In this document: positions 7,621 through 15,213 of the stretch, in pieces | Layout: each line of letters opens with the position of its first letter | How positions within the stretch are numbered: the first letter of the stretch is position 1 | Notes under the pieces: model-generated | Told to the model about the DNA's origin: nothing | Databases searched by the model: none | The model's input: the letters and a program-made list of their open reading frames with translations, nothing else | Made by a program: the position numbers and the translations under genes | From: DASZMJ01 sp035551935 | GTDB taxonomy: Bacteria > Planctomycetota > Planctomycetia > Isosphaerales > Isosphaeraceae | Direction of reading: 5' to 3' | Assembly: GCA_035551935.1 (NCBI GenBank) | Contig: DASZMJ010000583.1 | Location: 1-25,439 of the forward strand | DNA: 25,439 bases

Positions 7621-8013
7621 ATGCCGAAAATCGAACACGTAGCCCTCTTCACGCGCGACCTGGCCGGCCTGCGGGCCTTCTACGAGGAGGCGCTCGGCCT
7701 CCGCGTCGTGCTCGACAACAGCAAGGCGAACCCGCCGGGCGTGTTCCTCGCCGACGACCGCGGCACCGCCGTCGAGCTGATCGAGCGGCCGGCGGATTCG
7801 GCCTCCGCCGACACGAGGTACATCTGCCACATCGCCTTCCTCGTCGACGACTACGCCTCGGCGCGATCGGCCCTGCAAGGCCGCGGGGTCGCGTTCGAGG
7901 CCGAGTCCGCGATCGAGGCCGAGTCGTTCCGCACCGCCTTCTTCCGCGACCCGTCCGGCAACCGCCTCCAGATCGTCTGGCGCGCCCGGCCGCTCGTCCC
8001 GACCGAGGCTTGA
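7621..8013 (+). CDS. VOC/glyoxalase-fold protein
   Basis: A 130-residue vicinal-oxygen-chelate protein with two beta-alpha-beta-beta-beta modules: IEHVALFTRDLAGLRAFYEE followed by VELIE, and HIAFLVDDYASARSAL followed by FFRDPSGNRLQIVW. Likely metal ligands His6, Glu52 and His70 are present, but the last position, normally Glu in a DPxGNxxEL-type motif, is Gln. It may therefore bind metal differently or be a non-enzymatic resistance-type binder. GGGAG at 7607-7611, 9 nt before the ATG, decides the start. It lies 23 nt after the EVE gene, likely the same operon. Substrate unknown. Confidence 0.88.
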   Translation: MPKIEHVALFTRDLAGLRAFYEEALGLRVVLDNSKANPPGVFLADDRGTAVELIERPADSASADTRYICHIAFLVDDYASARSALQGRGVAFEAESAIEAESFRTAFFRDPSGNRLQIVWRARPLVPTEA

Positions 8014-8046
8014 CCGGCTGGCCATGTCCCCGGATCGTGCCACGAG

Positions 8047-8062
8047 GTCCGCAAGAGCGGAC
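8047..8062. terminator. Hairpin between convergent VOC and recQ genes
   Basis: GTCCGC (8047-8052), AAGA loop, GCGGAC (8057-8062), a perfect 6-bp stem sitting between two stop codons of convergent genes. It may serve both directions; no clear T-tract on either side. Confidence 0.45.
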
Positions 8063-8063
8063 G

Positions 8064-10952
8064 CTACGGGCGGCAGGCGAGGAAGAGGGGCCAGAGGCCG
8101 GGCATCGCGGCGGCGTCGGGGGGCGGTTCCTCGCCGCGCCAGGCTTCCCAGCGCGCGAGGGCCTCCGGGGTCAAGAAGGCCGAATAAGGGACCGACTTCC
8201 CCCGCTTCGCGGCCCACGTCGCGTGGCGGACGATCGCCGCGGGCTCGAGCCCCCGGATCGCCGCGATCTCGGCGAGGTGGAAGCCGCGGTCGATCAGCCG
8301 CCATGTCCATTCCTCGGTCGGGACGTACTCGCTCAGCGACGGCGCAACCTCCTCCCCCCTCTCCCCCTGGGAGAGGGTCGGGGTGAGGGCCTGCTTCGGA
8401 GCGGTCGGTCTCGGAGCGGGCGTGGTTTCCTGTTCATTTATGGAATGGAGCAAACCCTCTCCCAGGGGGAGAGGGGGCAATGGTCCCGCATCTCGGAACT
8501 CTCCCGCCGGGAGTGCGGGCGAAGCCGGAGAGAGCTCGCGGACGGCCTCGAGGAGGGCGGAGCCGTAACGTTCGAGCTTGGAGGGGCCGATCCCCTTGAT
8601 GCTCGCGAGGGCGTGCGGGGTGCTCGGGCGCTCGCGGACGATGGCGGCGAGGGTCTCGTTGGCGAGGACGTAGCCGGGCGAGAGGTTGGCCTCGCGCGCC
8701 CAGGAGGCGCGGAGGGCGCGGAGGCGGACCATCAGGGGGTCGTCGGCGCCCGGCGTCGGGGCTTCGGATTCGAACGACGGCTCGATCGGGATCGAGGGCG
8801 GGGGCGAGGCGGCCCGGGCGCGGGCGAGGCCGCCGCGGCGGACCTTGGCGGCGAGGTCGTCGGGCAGGGAGAGATCGAGGGGCTCGGCCCCTTGCGAGCG
8901 GAGCCAGGCCCAGCCCTCCTCGGCGAGGGTCACGACGGGCTTGAAGCGGTCGACCTCCTGCGCCTCGACCAGGCCGGCGAGCGACAACGCGTCGAGGACC
9001 TGGACGACCTCGGCCTGGGTGAACGCCGAGAGGATGCCGAAGGTGCTCAGCTCGGTCAGCCGCCAGCGGGCCATCTTCTCGGAGTTCGAGCCGGCGAGCA
9101 TCTGCGCCACGACGTTCTTGCCGAACCGCCCCTTGGCCCGCGCCACGCCCGAGAGCGCCTTGAGCAGGACCTCGCGGCCGGCGTCCGTGTCGATGGCACG
9201 GGCGCCGAGGGATGCCGGGGGCGAGGCCGAGTCGCCGCAGTTGTCGCAGCGGCCGCAGCGTTCCTCGGGGGTGTCGCCGAAATAACCGAGCAGGTACGCG
9301 CGGCGACACGCGACCGTCTGCGCATACTTGATCATCCGTTCGAGCTTGTCGTATTCCTGGCTCTTGCGCTGGTCGAGCGTGGTGAAGTCGACGGCGAGGT
9401 CGCGCGCGCGCCTCGAGCGGTCGAGGATGCGGAGGGCGTTGCCGCGGAAGGGGGGGACGTAGTCGATCGGCAGCTCGGAAGTCAGGGCGCGGACGGCGCG
9501 GCCGAGCGCGGGGCGGTCGAGGCCGAGCGCGGTGGCGAAGTCGTCGGGGTGGAAGTAGATCGGCTCGCCGAACCGGCGGTCGACGAGCCCTTCGAGGCCG
9601 AGCAGGACGGTGCGCTGGACGTGCGCCTGGGGCGAGAGTCGGTCGACGAACGAGGGCTGGTCCCCCTCGGCATGGATGCGGATGATCGCCATGTTCTCGC
9701 GCGGGCGGAACCGCTCCAGCGCGCCGGCGCCCTCGAGGATCTTCAACGCCGAGCCGACGGCCGACTCGGACGGCTCGATCCGTGCGGCGTCGCGGATCTC
9801 GGCGTGGGTCAGCTCGATCGGGTCGGCGTCGAGGCCGCGGAGGAAATCGTAGATCCGGAAGACCACGTCGCGCGGGGGGTACTCGTTCTCGATGAACATT
9901 TCCTGGAGGTAGCGGTCGCCGGGGGCGTACAGCAGGACGCAGCGCGCCGCCGCGCCGTCGCGGCCGGCGCGGCCGGCTTCCTGATAATACGCCTCGAGGG
10001 TGCCGGGCATGTTGTAGTGGACGACGGCGCGGATGTCGGGCTTGTCGACGCCCAGGCCGAAGGCGTTCGTGGCGACGACGACGTCGACGTCGCCGGCCAT
10101 GAAGCTCTCCTGCGCCGCGGTCCGGTCCTCGCGAGCCAGGCCGGCATGGTAGACGACCGCCGACCGCCGCAGTTCGCCCCGGATCGACTCGGCGACGGCC
10201 TCGCACCGCGCACGGCTCGACGCATAGACGATCGCCGAGTCTCCCGGCCGGCCCAGGGTCCGCGCCAGGGCCGCGAACTTGTCCTGCTCCTTGCGGGCCG
10301 CGACGACCTCGTACGACAGGTTCGGCCGGTCGAAGCCCGTGACGAACTGCGCCGGCTCGCGGAGGTCGAGCTGGTCGGCGATGTCCCGCCGCACGAGGTC
10401 GGTGGCCGTGGCCGTGAGCGCGATGCACGGCGGCATCCCGAGCTGTTTTCGAGCGAGGCCGAGGCGCGCGTAATCGGGGCGGAAGTCATGTCCCCACTCG
10501 CTGATGCAATGCGCCTCGTCGACCGCGAGCAAGGCCGGCCGCGCCCGGACCATCGCCTCGACGAACCGGCCGCTCCGGAACCGCTCGGGGGCGACGTAGA
10601 CGAGGTCGTATTGCTGGCCCTCGGCGGCGAAGAGCCGGAGCCTCTGCTCGTCGAGGTCGAGCGTGCTATTGATGAACGTCGCCCGGATGCCCCGCGCCGT
10701 CAATGCGTCGACCTGGTCCTTCATCAACGCGATCAGCGGGCTGACGACCAGCGTCAGGCCGTCGAGCAGGAGGGCGGGCAACTGGTAGCAGAGGCTCTTG
10801 CCGCCGCCGGTGGGCATGACGCAGAGCACGTCGCGGCCGTCGAGGACGTTCTCGATGACCTCCCGCTGCCCCGGCCGGAACCGCTCGAGGCCGAACCGCT
10901 CGCGGAGCGTCCGCTGGAGGTCCGGCGCGGCGGGGTCGGCGGCGGTGCTCAT
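8064..10952 (-). CDS. recQ: ATP-dependent DNA helicase RecQ
   Basis: A 962-residue 3'-5' DNA helicase used in recombination and repair. Visible motifs include the Walker A TGGGKS at 48-53, DEAH at 145-148, ALTATAT, and the helicase C motifs (ATNAFGLGVDKPDIRAVVH, YYQEAGRAGRDG). The RecQ zinc site (CRRAYLLGYFGD...CGRCDNC) and winged-helix RQC follow. An HRDC domain lies at about 740-812 and a C-terminal HTH_40-like segment at about 870-930 (WRLIDRGFHLAEIAAIRGLEPAAI). Between HRDC and HTH, residues about 826-866 are encoded by a dispersed palindromic repeat, explaining the odd linker. It is longer than the roughly 610-residue E. coli protein because of these extras. I chose ATG 10952 (MSTAAD), with GAAGGA about 12 nt upstream; longer in-frame starts would run through the promoter. 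Confidence 0.96.
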   Translation of the reverse strand: MSTAADPAAPDLQRTLRERFGLERFRPGQREVIENVLDGRDVLCVMPTGGGKSLCYQLPALLLDGLTLVVSPLIALMKDQVDALTARGIRATFINSTLDLDEQRLRLFAAEGQQYDLVYVAPERFRSGRFVEAMVRARPALLAVDEAHCISEWGHDFRPDYARLGLARKQLGMPPCIALTATATDLVRRDIADQLDLREPAQFVTGFDRPNLSYEVVAARKEQDKFAALARTLGRPGDSAIVYASSRARCEAVAESIRGELRRSAVVYHAGLAREDRTAAQESFMAGDVDVVVATNAFGLGVDKPDIRAVVHYNMPGTLEAYYQEAGRAGRDGAAARCVLLYAPGDRYLQEMFIENEYPPRDVVFRIYDFLRGLDADPIELTHAEIRDAARIEPSESAVGSALKILEGAGALERFRPRENMAIIRIHAEGDQPSFVDRLSPQAHVQRTVLLGLEGLVDRRFGEPIYFHPDDFATALGLDRPALGRAVRALTSELPIDYVPPFRGNALRILDRSRRARDLAVDFTTLDQRKSQEYDKLERMIKYAQTVACRRAYLLGYFGDTPEERCGRCDNCGDSASPPASLGARAIDTDAGREVLLKALSGVARAKGRFGKNVVAQMLAGSNSEKMARWRLTELSTFGILSAFTQAEVVQVLDALSLAGLVEAQEVDRFKPVVTLAEEGWAWLRSQGAEPLDLSLPDDLAAKVRRGGLARARAASPPPSIPIEPSFESEAPTPGADDPLMVRLRALRASWAREANLSPGYVLANETLAAIVRERPSTPHALASIKGIGPSKLERYGSALLEAVRELSPASPALPAGEFRDAGPLPPLPLGEGLLHSINEQETTPAPRPTAPKQALTPTLSQGERGEEVAPSLSEYVPTEEWTWRLIDRGFHLAEIAAIRGLEPAAIVRHATWAAKRGKSVPYSAFLTPEALARWEAWRGEEPPPDAAAMPGLWPLFLACRP
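8355..8477. repeat. Inverted dispersed repeat inside recQ
   Basis: Arms at 8355-8378 and 8454-8477 are exact reverse complements over 24 nt, separated by 75 bp. Each arm is itself a hairpin (CCCTCTCCC-CCT-GGGAGAGGG). Read on the recQ strand the two arms give PLPPLPLGEG and LTPTLSQGERG, peptides typical of translated intergenic repeats. Seventeen nt of the right arm (8461-8477) recur at 5603-5619 in the intergenic element. Confidence 0.85.
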
Positions 10953-10987
10953 GGCGGGCGTTTTTCCTTCGAGTCGGGATCGTGGCC

Positions 10988-10999
10988 CCATTATAATGG
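10988..10999. promoter_or_regulatory. Symmetrical -10 palindrome shared by recQ and the divergent TPR gene
   Basis: The 12-bp perfect palindrome CCATTATAATGG contains a consensus TATAAT on each strand: 10992-10997 on + and 10995-10990 on -. It lies 38 bp from the recQ start and 92 bp from the divergent start at 11089. No good TTGACA-like -35 is seen at 17 bp on either side. Confidence 0.5.
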
Positions 11000-11088
11000 A
11001 CCCCGCCGGTCCGCCGCGAGCGCCCGGCCCTTCCCCCCATCCCGCGATCGTCCCGCCCGGATCGGCATCCTGTCGTGGAGGTCTCGCC

Positions 11089-12117
11089 ATGCGCGGCTTC
11101 GTCGCGGAACGCGTCCGGATCATGTCCCTGCTCCTCGCCGCCCTGCTCGCCTTCCCGGCCGCCGCGGCATCGCAGAAGTCCAAGGGCCCGACGGCCACCG
11201 AGAAGGCGAAGGGGAGGGTCGGGGAGCGGGTCGTCCTCAAGCCCTGGGTGTCGAGCCTGAAATCCGGCAATCATGGCATCGCGGTCAAGGGGTTTCAGGT
11301 TTATCGCGTGCGGATGGAGAAGGGCTCCATGCTCCTGCTGGCGCCGGAGGACGTTGGCCTCAGTGGATGGGTGGGGGAAGACGATGTCGTCGCGCTCGAC
11401 GAGGCGGTCGACTACTTGACCAGAGAGATCGAACGGCAGCCCTCAGCCCGGCTCTACAATTTCCGCGCGACCGTTCGAATCGAGCTAGACGATTTCGAGG
11501 ACGCCCTGAAGGACTGTGATGAGGTCGTCCGACTCGATCCGGGATACGCCGTCATCTACAGCGTCCGAGGCGTCATCCTGAACCGCATGGGACGATACGA
11601 CGAAGCCTTGGCCTCGTTCGGCGAGTCGATCCGGTTGGAGCCGAACGCGATCACGCATGCCAACCGGGGCTTCCTCAGGGTCCAGATGAAGGACTACAAG
11701 GGCGCGATCGACGACTTCACGGAGGCGATCCGCCGGGACAGGAAGGAGTCGGTGGGCCTCGCCGGTCGCGCCTGGGTGAGGGCGACCTGTCCGGACGCGA
11801 AGTTCCGGGACGGGCCCCGGGCGGTCGACGGTGCCAAGGCCGCTTGCGAATTGACCGAGTGGAAGTCGGCCTTCTGCCTCGACGTGCTCGCCGAGGCGAC
11901 GGCCGAGGTGGGCGACTTCAAGGCGGCCGTGAAGTGGGAGAAGAAGGCCCTCGAATACGAGCCGAAGGACGGCGGCCGGAGGACCGACATGGAGAAGCGG
12001 CTGGCCCTCTTCCAGTCCGGCAAGCCGTACCGTTACGAGCCCAAGCCCCGCGCCAAACCCTCGGTCGACGCGCCCAAGCCCGGGCCCGAGACCAAGGAAT
12101 CGGCCGGTTCGAAGTGA
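11089..12117 (+). CDS. Secreted SH3-like/TPR protein
   Basis: A 342-residue protein with a signal peptide (residues 1 to about 27, IMSLLLAALLAFPAAAAS). Next is a small beta domain at about 45-102 (VGERVVLKPW, FQVYRVRMEKGSMLLLAPE, SGWVGEDDVVALDEA) that resembles SH3-like modules. Tetratricopeptide repeats follow at about 105-215 (LYNFRATVRIELDDFEDALKD, YSVRGVILNRMGRYDEALAS, HANRGFLRVQMKDYKGAIDD) with a further pair near 260-300. The tail is Lys/Pro-rich. TPRs mediate protein contacts; the SH3-like/TPR combination recurs in planctomycete exported proteins and has no established function. Start ATG 11089 has GGAGG at 11077-11081, 7 nt upstream. Confidence 0.82.
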   Translation: MRGFVAERVRIMSLLLAALLAFPAAAASQKSKGPTATEKAKGRVGERVVLKPWVSSLKSGNHGIAVKGFQVYRVRMEKGSMLLLAPEDVGLSGWVGEDDVVALDEAVDYLTREIERQPSARLYNFRATVRIELDDFEDALKDCDEVVRLDPGYAVIYSVRGVILNRMGRYDEALASFGESIRLEPNAITHANRGFLRVQMKDYKGAIDDFTEAIRRDRKESVGLAGRAWVRATCPDAKFRDGPRAVDGAKAACELTEWKSAFCLDVLAEATAEVGDFKAAVKWEKKALEYEPKDGGRRTDMEKRLALFQSGKPYRYEPKPRAKPSVDAPKPGPETKESAGSK

Positions 12118-12214
12118 ACCGGGGCCGGCTCGCCGACGAATCGAGGAGGGCACGACCCGCCGCGACGGGCCAGGAATCGGGTCCGCGCCACGCCCGGGGG
12201 CCTGGACAACTCCG

Positions 12215-12303
12215 GTAAAATAATGGGCGTCCATTGCTTAAAATAAACACAGTCGCCTCGTCGCCTGGCGAAGTGTTGACGGCGGGGGCGATTATGATAG
12301 GGT
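12215..12303 (+). promoter_or_regulatory. A/T-rich promoter region of the large TPR gene
   Basis: In a GC-rich surrounding, 12215-12250 is strikingly A/T-rich (taaaataatgg, gcttaaaataaac), with AATGG-GCGT-CCATT forming a small dyad. TTGACG at 12276-12281 is followed after 16 bp by a poor -10 (TAGGGT at 12298-12303); TATGAT at 12293-12298 is a better -10 but has no -35 at the right distance. Exact promoter unresolved. Confidence 0.3.
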
Positions 12304-12382
12304 GGGTGGGGCCGGGGGCGAGCCGCGCAAGTGGTCCCTCATGCTTGATCGGCGGCACGAGAGTGGGGAAGGGGCTGTCGCG

Positions 12383-13792
12383 ATGACCAAGGCGTCGGAC
12401 ATCAGCCCGCAGCAGCGACAGGCGGAGGAGCGGGCACGCGCCTTCTTCGAGCGCGCCAACGAGGCCGGGCAGAAGAGCAACTTCGACTACGCCATCAAGT
12501 TGTACCAGGACGCCTTGAAGCTGACGCCGGGCAACCTGGCGATCCGGCAGGCGTTGCGGTACGTGCAGCGGAAGCGGTTCGACAACGAGCCGGCGAAGGT
12601 CGGCCGGCTGATCGGCGTCCGCATCCAGCCGATCCGGATGCGGGCCAAGAAGGCCAAGCTCCAGCACCAGTGGGCGCACGTGCTGGACCTCTGCGAGGAG
12701 GCCTTCACGCTCAACCCCTGGGACACCGAGGCGGCCAAGGACGGCTCGGAGGCCGCCGAGCACCTGGGCCACCCGGCGGTGGCCGAGTGGCTGATCGAGT
12801 CGGTCCTGACCCAGGCGGGCGACGACGTCCACTTCCTGCGGTTCGCGGCCCACGCCTACGAGGTCAACCAGAGCTGGCAGAAGGCGATCCAGTGCTGGGA
12901 GAAGGTCAAGAAGCTCGCGCCGAACGACGAGAGCGCCTCCCGCCAGATCAACGCCCTCTCCGCCAGCGCCGCCATCGCGCGCTCGGGCCTGCACGAGTCG
13001 ATCCACAAGGCCTCCGAGGGCCGCGCCGGCCCCGAGTCGTTCACCCCCGACCCCGAGGAGCTCAAGAACCTGGCGATGGCCCCGGAGCAGCGCTGGCTCA
13101 AGGAGATCGAGGCCAATCCCGAGCGGATCGGCCCGTACCTCGAGCTCGCCGACCATTTCCGGATGCGCAACCAGCTCGACGAGGCCGAGAAGGCCCTGGC
13201 CCGCGGCCTGAAGGCCGTCCCCAAGGACGCGGTGCTCCTGATGGCCCACGCCGAGGTCCAGATCAGCCGCCTGCACAAGGCGATCGCCGACTGGACCAAG
13301 GTCGCCCAGCAACGCCCCGACGACGACGCGGCGCGGGACAAGGTCGAGAAGCTGACGACGATGCTCAACGACTACGAGATCAAGGAGTTCCGCCGCCGCC
13401 TCGACCTCCGGCCCGACGACATGAACCTCCACCTCCAGGTCGGCATGCGGCTGGCCAAGGCCGGCCGGCACGACGAGGCCATCGCCGCGTTCCAGCAGGC
13501 CCGCAACACCCCCGACCTGAAGGTCCATGCCCTGCTCCAGGCCGGCCTCTCCTTCGAGGCCAACGGCGTCATGAAGCTCGCCGAGCGGAGCTACAACGAG
13601 GCCCTCAAGGCGGCCGACCCCAACGACACTCCCGTCCTCAACGAGCTGAACTACCGCCTCGGCCGCGCCTTCGAGGCGATGGGCAAGGATCGCGAGGCCG
13701 AGGAGCACTACAACGAGGTCGCCGCCAACGACTACTCCTTCCTCGACGTCGCCCAGCGCCTCCGGGCCTTGAACCAGCGCCGCGGTTCGTGA
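12383..13792 (+). CDS. Large TPR-repeat protein
   Basis: A 469-residue helical protein with tetratricopeptide repeats throughout. Examples are AIKLYQDALKLTPGNLAIRQAL near the N-terminus, AIQCWEKVKKLAPNDESASRQI, AEKALARGLKAVPKDAVLLM and EAIAAFQQARNTPDLKVHAL. No signal peptide or membrane segment is seen, so it is probably cytoplasmic. A basic stretch (RKRFDNEPAKVGRLIG, RMRAKKAKLQ) at about 55-95 is unusual for a pure TPR solenoid. Function unknown; probably a scaffold or co-chaperone. I chose ATG 12383 (MTKASDIS) with a G-rich ribosome site GGGGAAGGGG about 9 nt upstream; ATG 12341 is possible. It precedes rpsT with only 103 nt between. Confidence 0.8.
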   Translation: MTKASDISPQQRQAEERARAFFERANEAGQKSNFDYAIKLYQDALKLTPGNLAIRQALRYVQRKRFDNEPAKVGRLIGVRIQPIRMRAKKAKLQHQWAHVLDLCEEAFTLNPWDTEAAKDGSEAAEHLGHPAVAEWLIESVLTQAGDDVHFLRFAAHAYEVNQSWQKAIQCWEKVKKLAPNDESASRQINALSASAAIARSGLHESIHKASEGRAGPESFTPDPEELKNLAMAPEQRWLKEIEANPERIGPYLELADHFRMRNQLDEAEKALARGLKAVPKDAVLLMAHAEVQISRLHKAIADWTKVAQQRPDDDAARDKVEKLTTMLNDYEIKEFRRRLDLRPDDMNLHLQVGMRLAKAGRHDEAIAAFQQARNTPDLKVHALLQAGLSFEANGVMKLAERSYNEALKAADPNDTPVLNELNYRLGRAFEAMGKDREAEEHYNEVAANDYSFLDVAQRLRALNQRRGS

Positions 13793-13798
13793 TACATT
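13769..13798 (+). promoter_or_regulatory. Possible rpsT promoter overlapping the end of the TPR gene
   Basis: TTGAAC at 13769-13774, 18-bp spacer, TACATT at 13793-13798 directly after the TPR stop codon. It would give a leader of about 90 nt for rpsT. Each box matches 4 of 6 consensus bases. Confidence 0.4.
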
Positions 13799-13895
13799 CG
13801 CCGCTTTGATCGATCCGCCCGGCGACCTCGACGGCCGGGGACGGGATCGGTATCGACCGCGCCCACGACTCGAAGGACGGGACCAGGGACCAGCC

Positions 13896-14174
13896 ATGCC
13901 CAACACGCCCTCGGCGATCAAGCGCCTCAAGCAGAGCAACAAGCGCCGCCTGCGCAACCGGATCGCCAAGAAGATCATCAAGACCTACACCAAGCGTGCC
14001 CTCGCCGCCGCCGCCGCCAAGGAGTTCGAGAAGGCCGAGGCCGACTACCGCGTCGCCATCTCCAAGCTCGACAAGGCCGGCATCCGCCGCGTCCTCCACC
14101 CCAACACCGCCGACCGCCGCAAGAGCAAGCTGACCCGCGACTTCCAGTCCGCCCTGGCCAAGGCGAAGGCCTGA
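13896..14174 (+). CDS. rpsT: Small ribosomal subunit protein bS20
   Basis: A 92-residue, strongly basic helical protein that binds 16S rRNA in the small ribosomal subunit. It starts MPNTPSAIKRLKQSNKRRLRN and ends with the conserved HPNTADRRKSKLTRDF segment, both hallmarks of S20; length is normal (about 87). An alanine-rich helix (ALAAAAAKEFEKAEADYRVAISKLDKA) joins them. The about 100-nt leader before the ATG is where S20 autoregulation acts in other bacteria; I see no clear motif. The next gene begins 23 nt downstream, so co-transcription is likely. Confidence 0.97.
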   Translation: MPNTPSAIKRLKQSNKRRLRNRIAKKIIKTYTKRALAAAAAKEFEKAEADYRVAISKLDKAGIRRVLHPNTADRRKSKLTRDFQSALAKAKA

Positions 14175-14197
14175 GCCGAAAGCGGCCGGGACGCGCC

Positions 14198-14884
14198 ATG
14201 CCCTCGTTCGCCGAATCCTTGCCGGCGATGGTCGCCGCCCTGGAGGATCGTTACGGCCGGGCCGGGACGTCGACTGGGGGCCCGATCGGCTTTACCCGGG
14301 TCGCGGCCGCCCTGTTGCGCGGGGTCGAGTCCTCGAAGCGCGACCGGCTCATCGAGGCCCTCCGCGATGCGGGCCTGCTCGACCCGAGTGCCCTGGCCGA
14401 GGCCGACCCGGCCGAGGTCGCCGAGGTCGCCCGTCAGGCCCGAGTGACCGTCGGTACGAAGACGCTGGCGGGCCTGCGCCGGGTCGCGCGCTGGATGGCC
14501 GACGAGTATGGGGGCGACCCGGGCGCCCTCGACGCCGTTCCGACGGGCCAGCTCCGCGAGGAGTTGCTCGGCGTGAATGGCGTCGGCGCGGCCACGGCCG
14601 ACGCGGTCCTCCTCTTCGGCCTGGGGCGGCCGAGTTACCCGGTCGATCGCGCGAGCTATCGCGTCTTCGTCCGCCACGGCTGGATCGACCCGACGGCCGA
14701 TTATGACGAGGCCCGCGACCTCCCCGGGCGCGCACTTCCCGACGACCCGGACGTCCTGGCCCTCCTCTCCGGCTGGCTCGACTCGATCGGCGCCGACTTC
14801 TGCAAACCTTCCGCCCCCCGCTGCGAGCGCTGCCCCTTGCGGCCCTTCCTCCCCCCCGACGGCCCCCGCGATCCCGATTCCTGA
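14198..14884 (+). CDS. Endonuclease III-like HhH-GPD protein with incomplete FeS site
   Basis: A 228-residue protein of the HhH-GPD DNA-repair glycosylase superfamily. The helix-hairpin-helix is LLGVNGVGAATADAVLLF (about 123-140), followed by the catalytic Asp150 in SYPVDRASYRVF. The position occupied by the lyase lysine in Nth (GVGRKTA) is Ala here, so it is probably not a bifunctional lyase. The C-terminal cluster reads Cys202-x6-Cys209-x2-Cys212 and the fourth Cys of the 4Fe4S set is missing (PLRPFLPPDG). It may act on a particular damaged base or be a divergent, possibly inactive, member. ATG 14198 fits a GGGA site; 23 nt from rpsT. Substrate unknown. Confidence 0.85.
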   Translation: MPSFAESLPAMVAALEDRYGRAGTSTGGPIGFTRVAAALLRGVESSKRDRLIEALRDAGLLDPSALAEADPAEVAEVARQARVTVGTKTLAGLRRVARWMADEYGGDPGALDAVPTGQLREELLGVNGVGAATADAVLLFGLGRPSYPVDRASYRVFVRHGWIDPTADYDEARDLPGRALPDDPDVLALLSGWLDSIGADFCKPSAPRCERCPLRPFLPPDGPRDPDS

Positions 14885-14980
14885 TCCGGACCGCGATCGC
14901 AGACGACGACGGTGCCGTCGGCCCTTGCAGGTCGCCGCGGGGGACGCCGTCGCGCCGACGTCAGGCCAGGGGGCGTGTCG

Positions 14981-14998
14981 GCCTCGGGAATCCGAGGC
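14981..14998. terminator. Hairpin downstream of the endonuclease III-like gene
   Basis: GCCTCGG (14981-14987), loop GAAT, CCGAGGC (14992-14998). Perfect 7-bp stem about 97 nt after the stop codon; no T-tract. Confidence 0.35.
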
Positions 14999-15052
14999 GA
15001 CGGCGAGAATTCCTGCCGGTTTCGGGCCGCGATTCCAACTGAGGGGGTAGAG

Positions 15053-15097
15053 GTCGCTCGCGGGAGGGGCATCGTGCGCGCCCCGACCGCGAGCGAC
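15053..15097. other. Long, very stable hairpin with tandem G-A internal loop
   Basis: GTCGCTCGCGG (15053-15063) pairs perfectly with CCGCGAGCGAC (15087-15097). After a GA/GA internal loop (15064-15065, 15085-15086) GGGGC pairs with GCCCC, leaving a 9-nt loop at 15071-15079. Tandem G-A mismatches in this orientation stabilise RNA. It could be a terminator for either strand or part of a structured RNA. Confidence 0.6.
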
Positions 15098-15213
15098 ATC
15101 GAGACCCGGATCCAGGACGATGATCCCCGACCGCCGATCCCCTCGAGACGTCACCGCGACCTCGGATCGCCGCGCGCCGAAAGAACCCGACGCGGCAGGG
15201 TCTGCCGGAACCG

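Noticed and set aside
8010..11519. Very long + strand reading frame of 1169 codons opposite recQ
   Set aside because: It is Arg/Glu/Gly-rich with no domain, and runs antisense through all conserved RecQ motifs; high GC makes such shadow frames long.
11918..13981. 687-codon - strand reading frame opposite the TPR and rpsT genes
   Set aside because: Leu/Val/Gly-biased shadow of the opposite-strand codon pattern; the + strand has clear TPR and S20 proteins.
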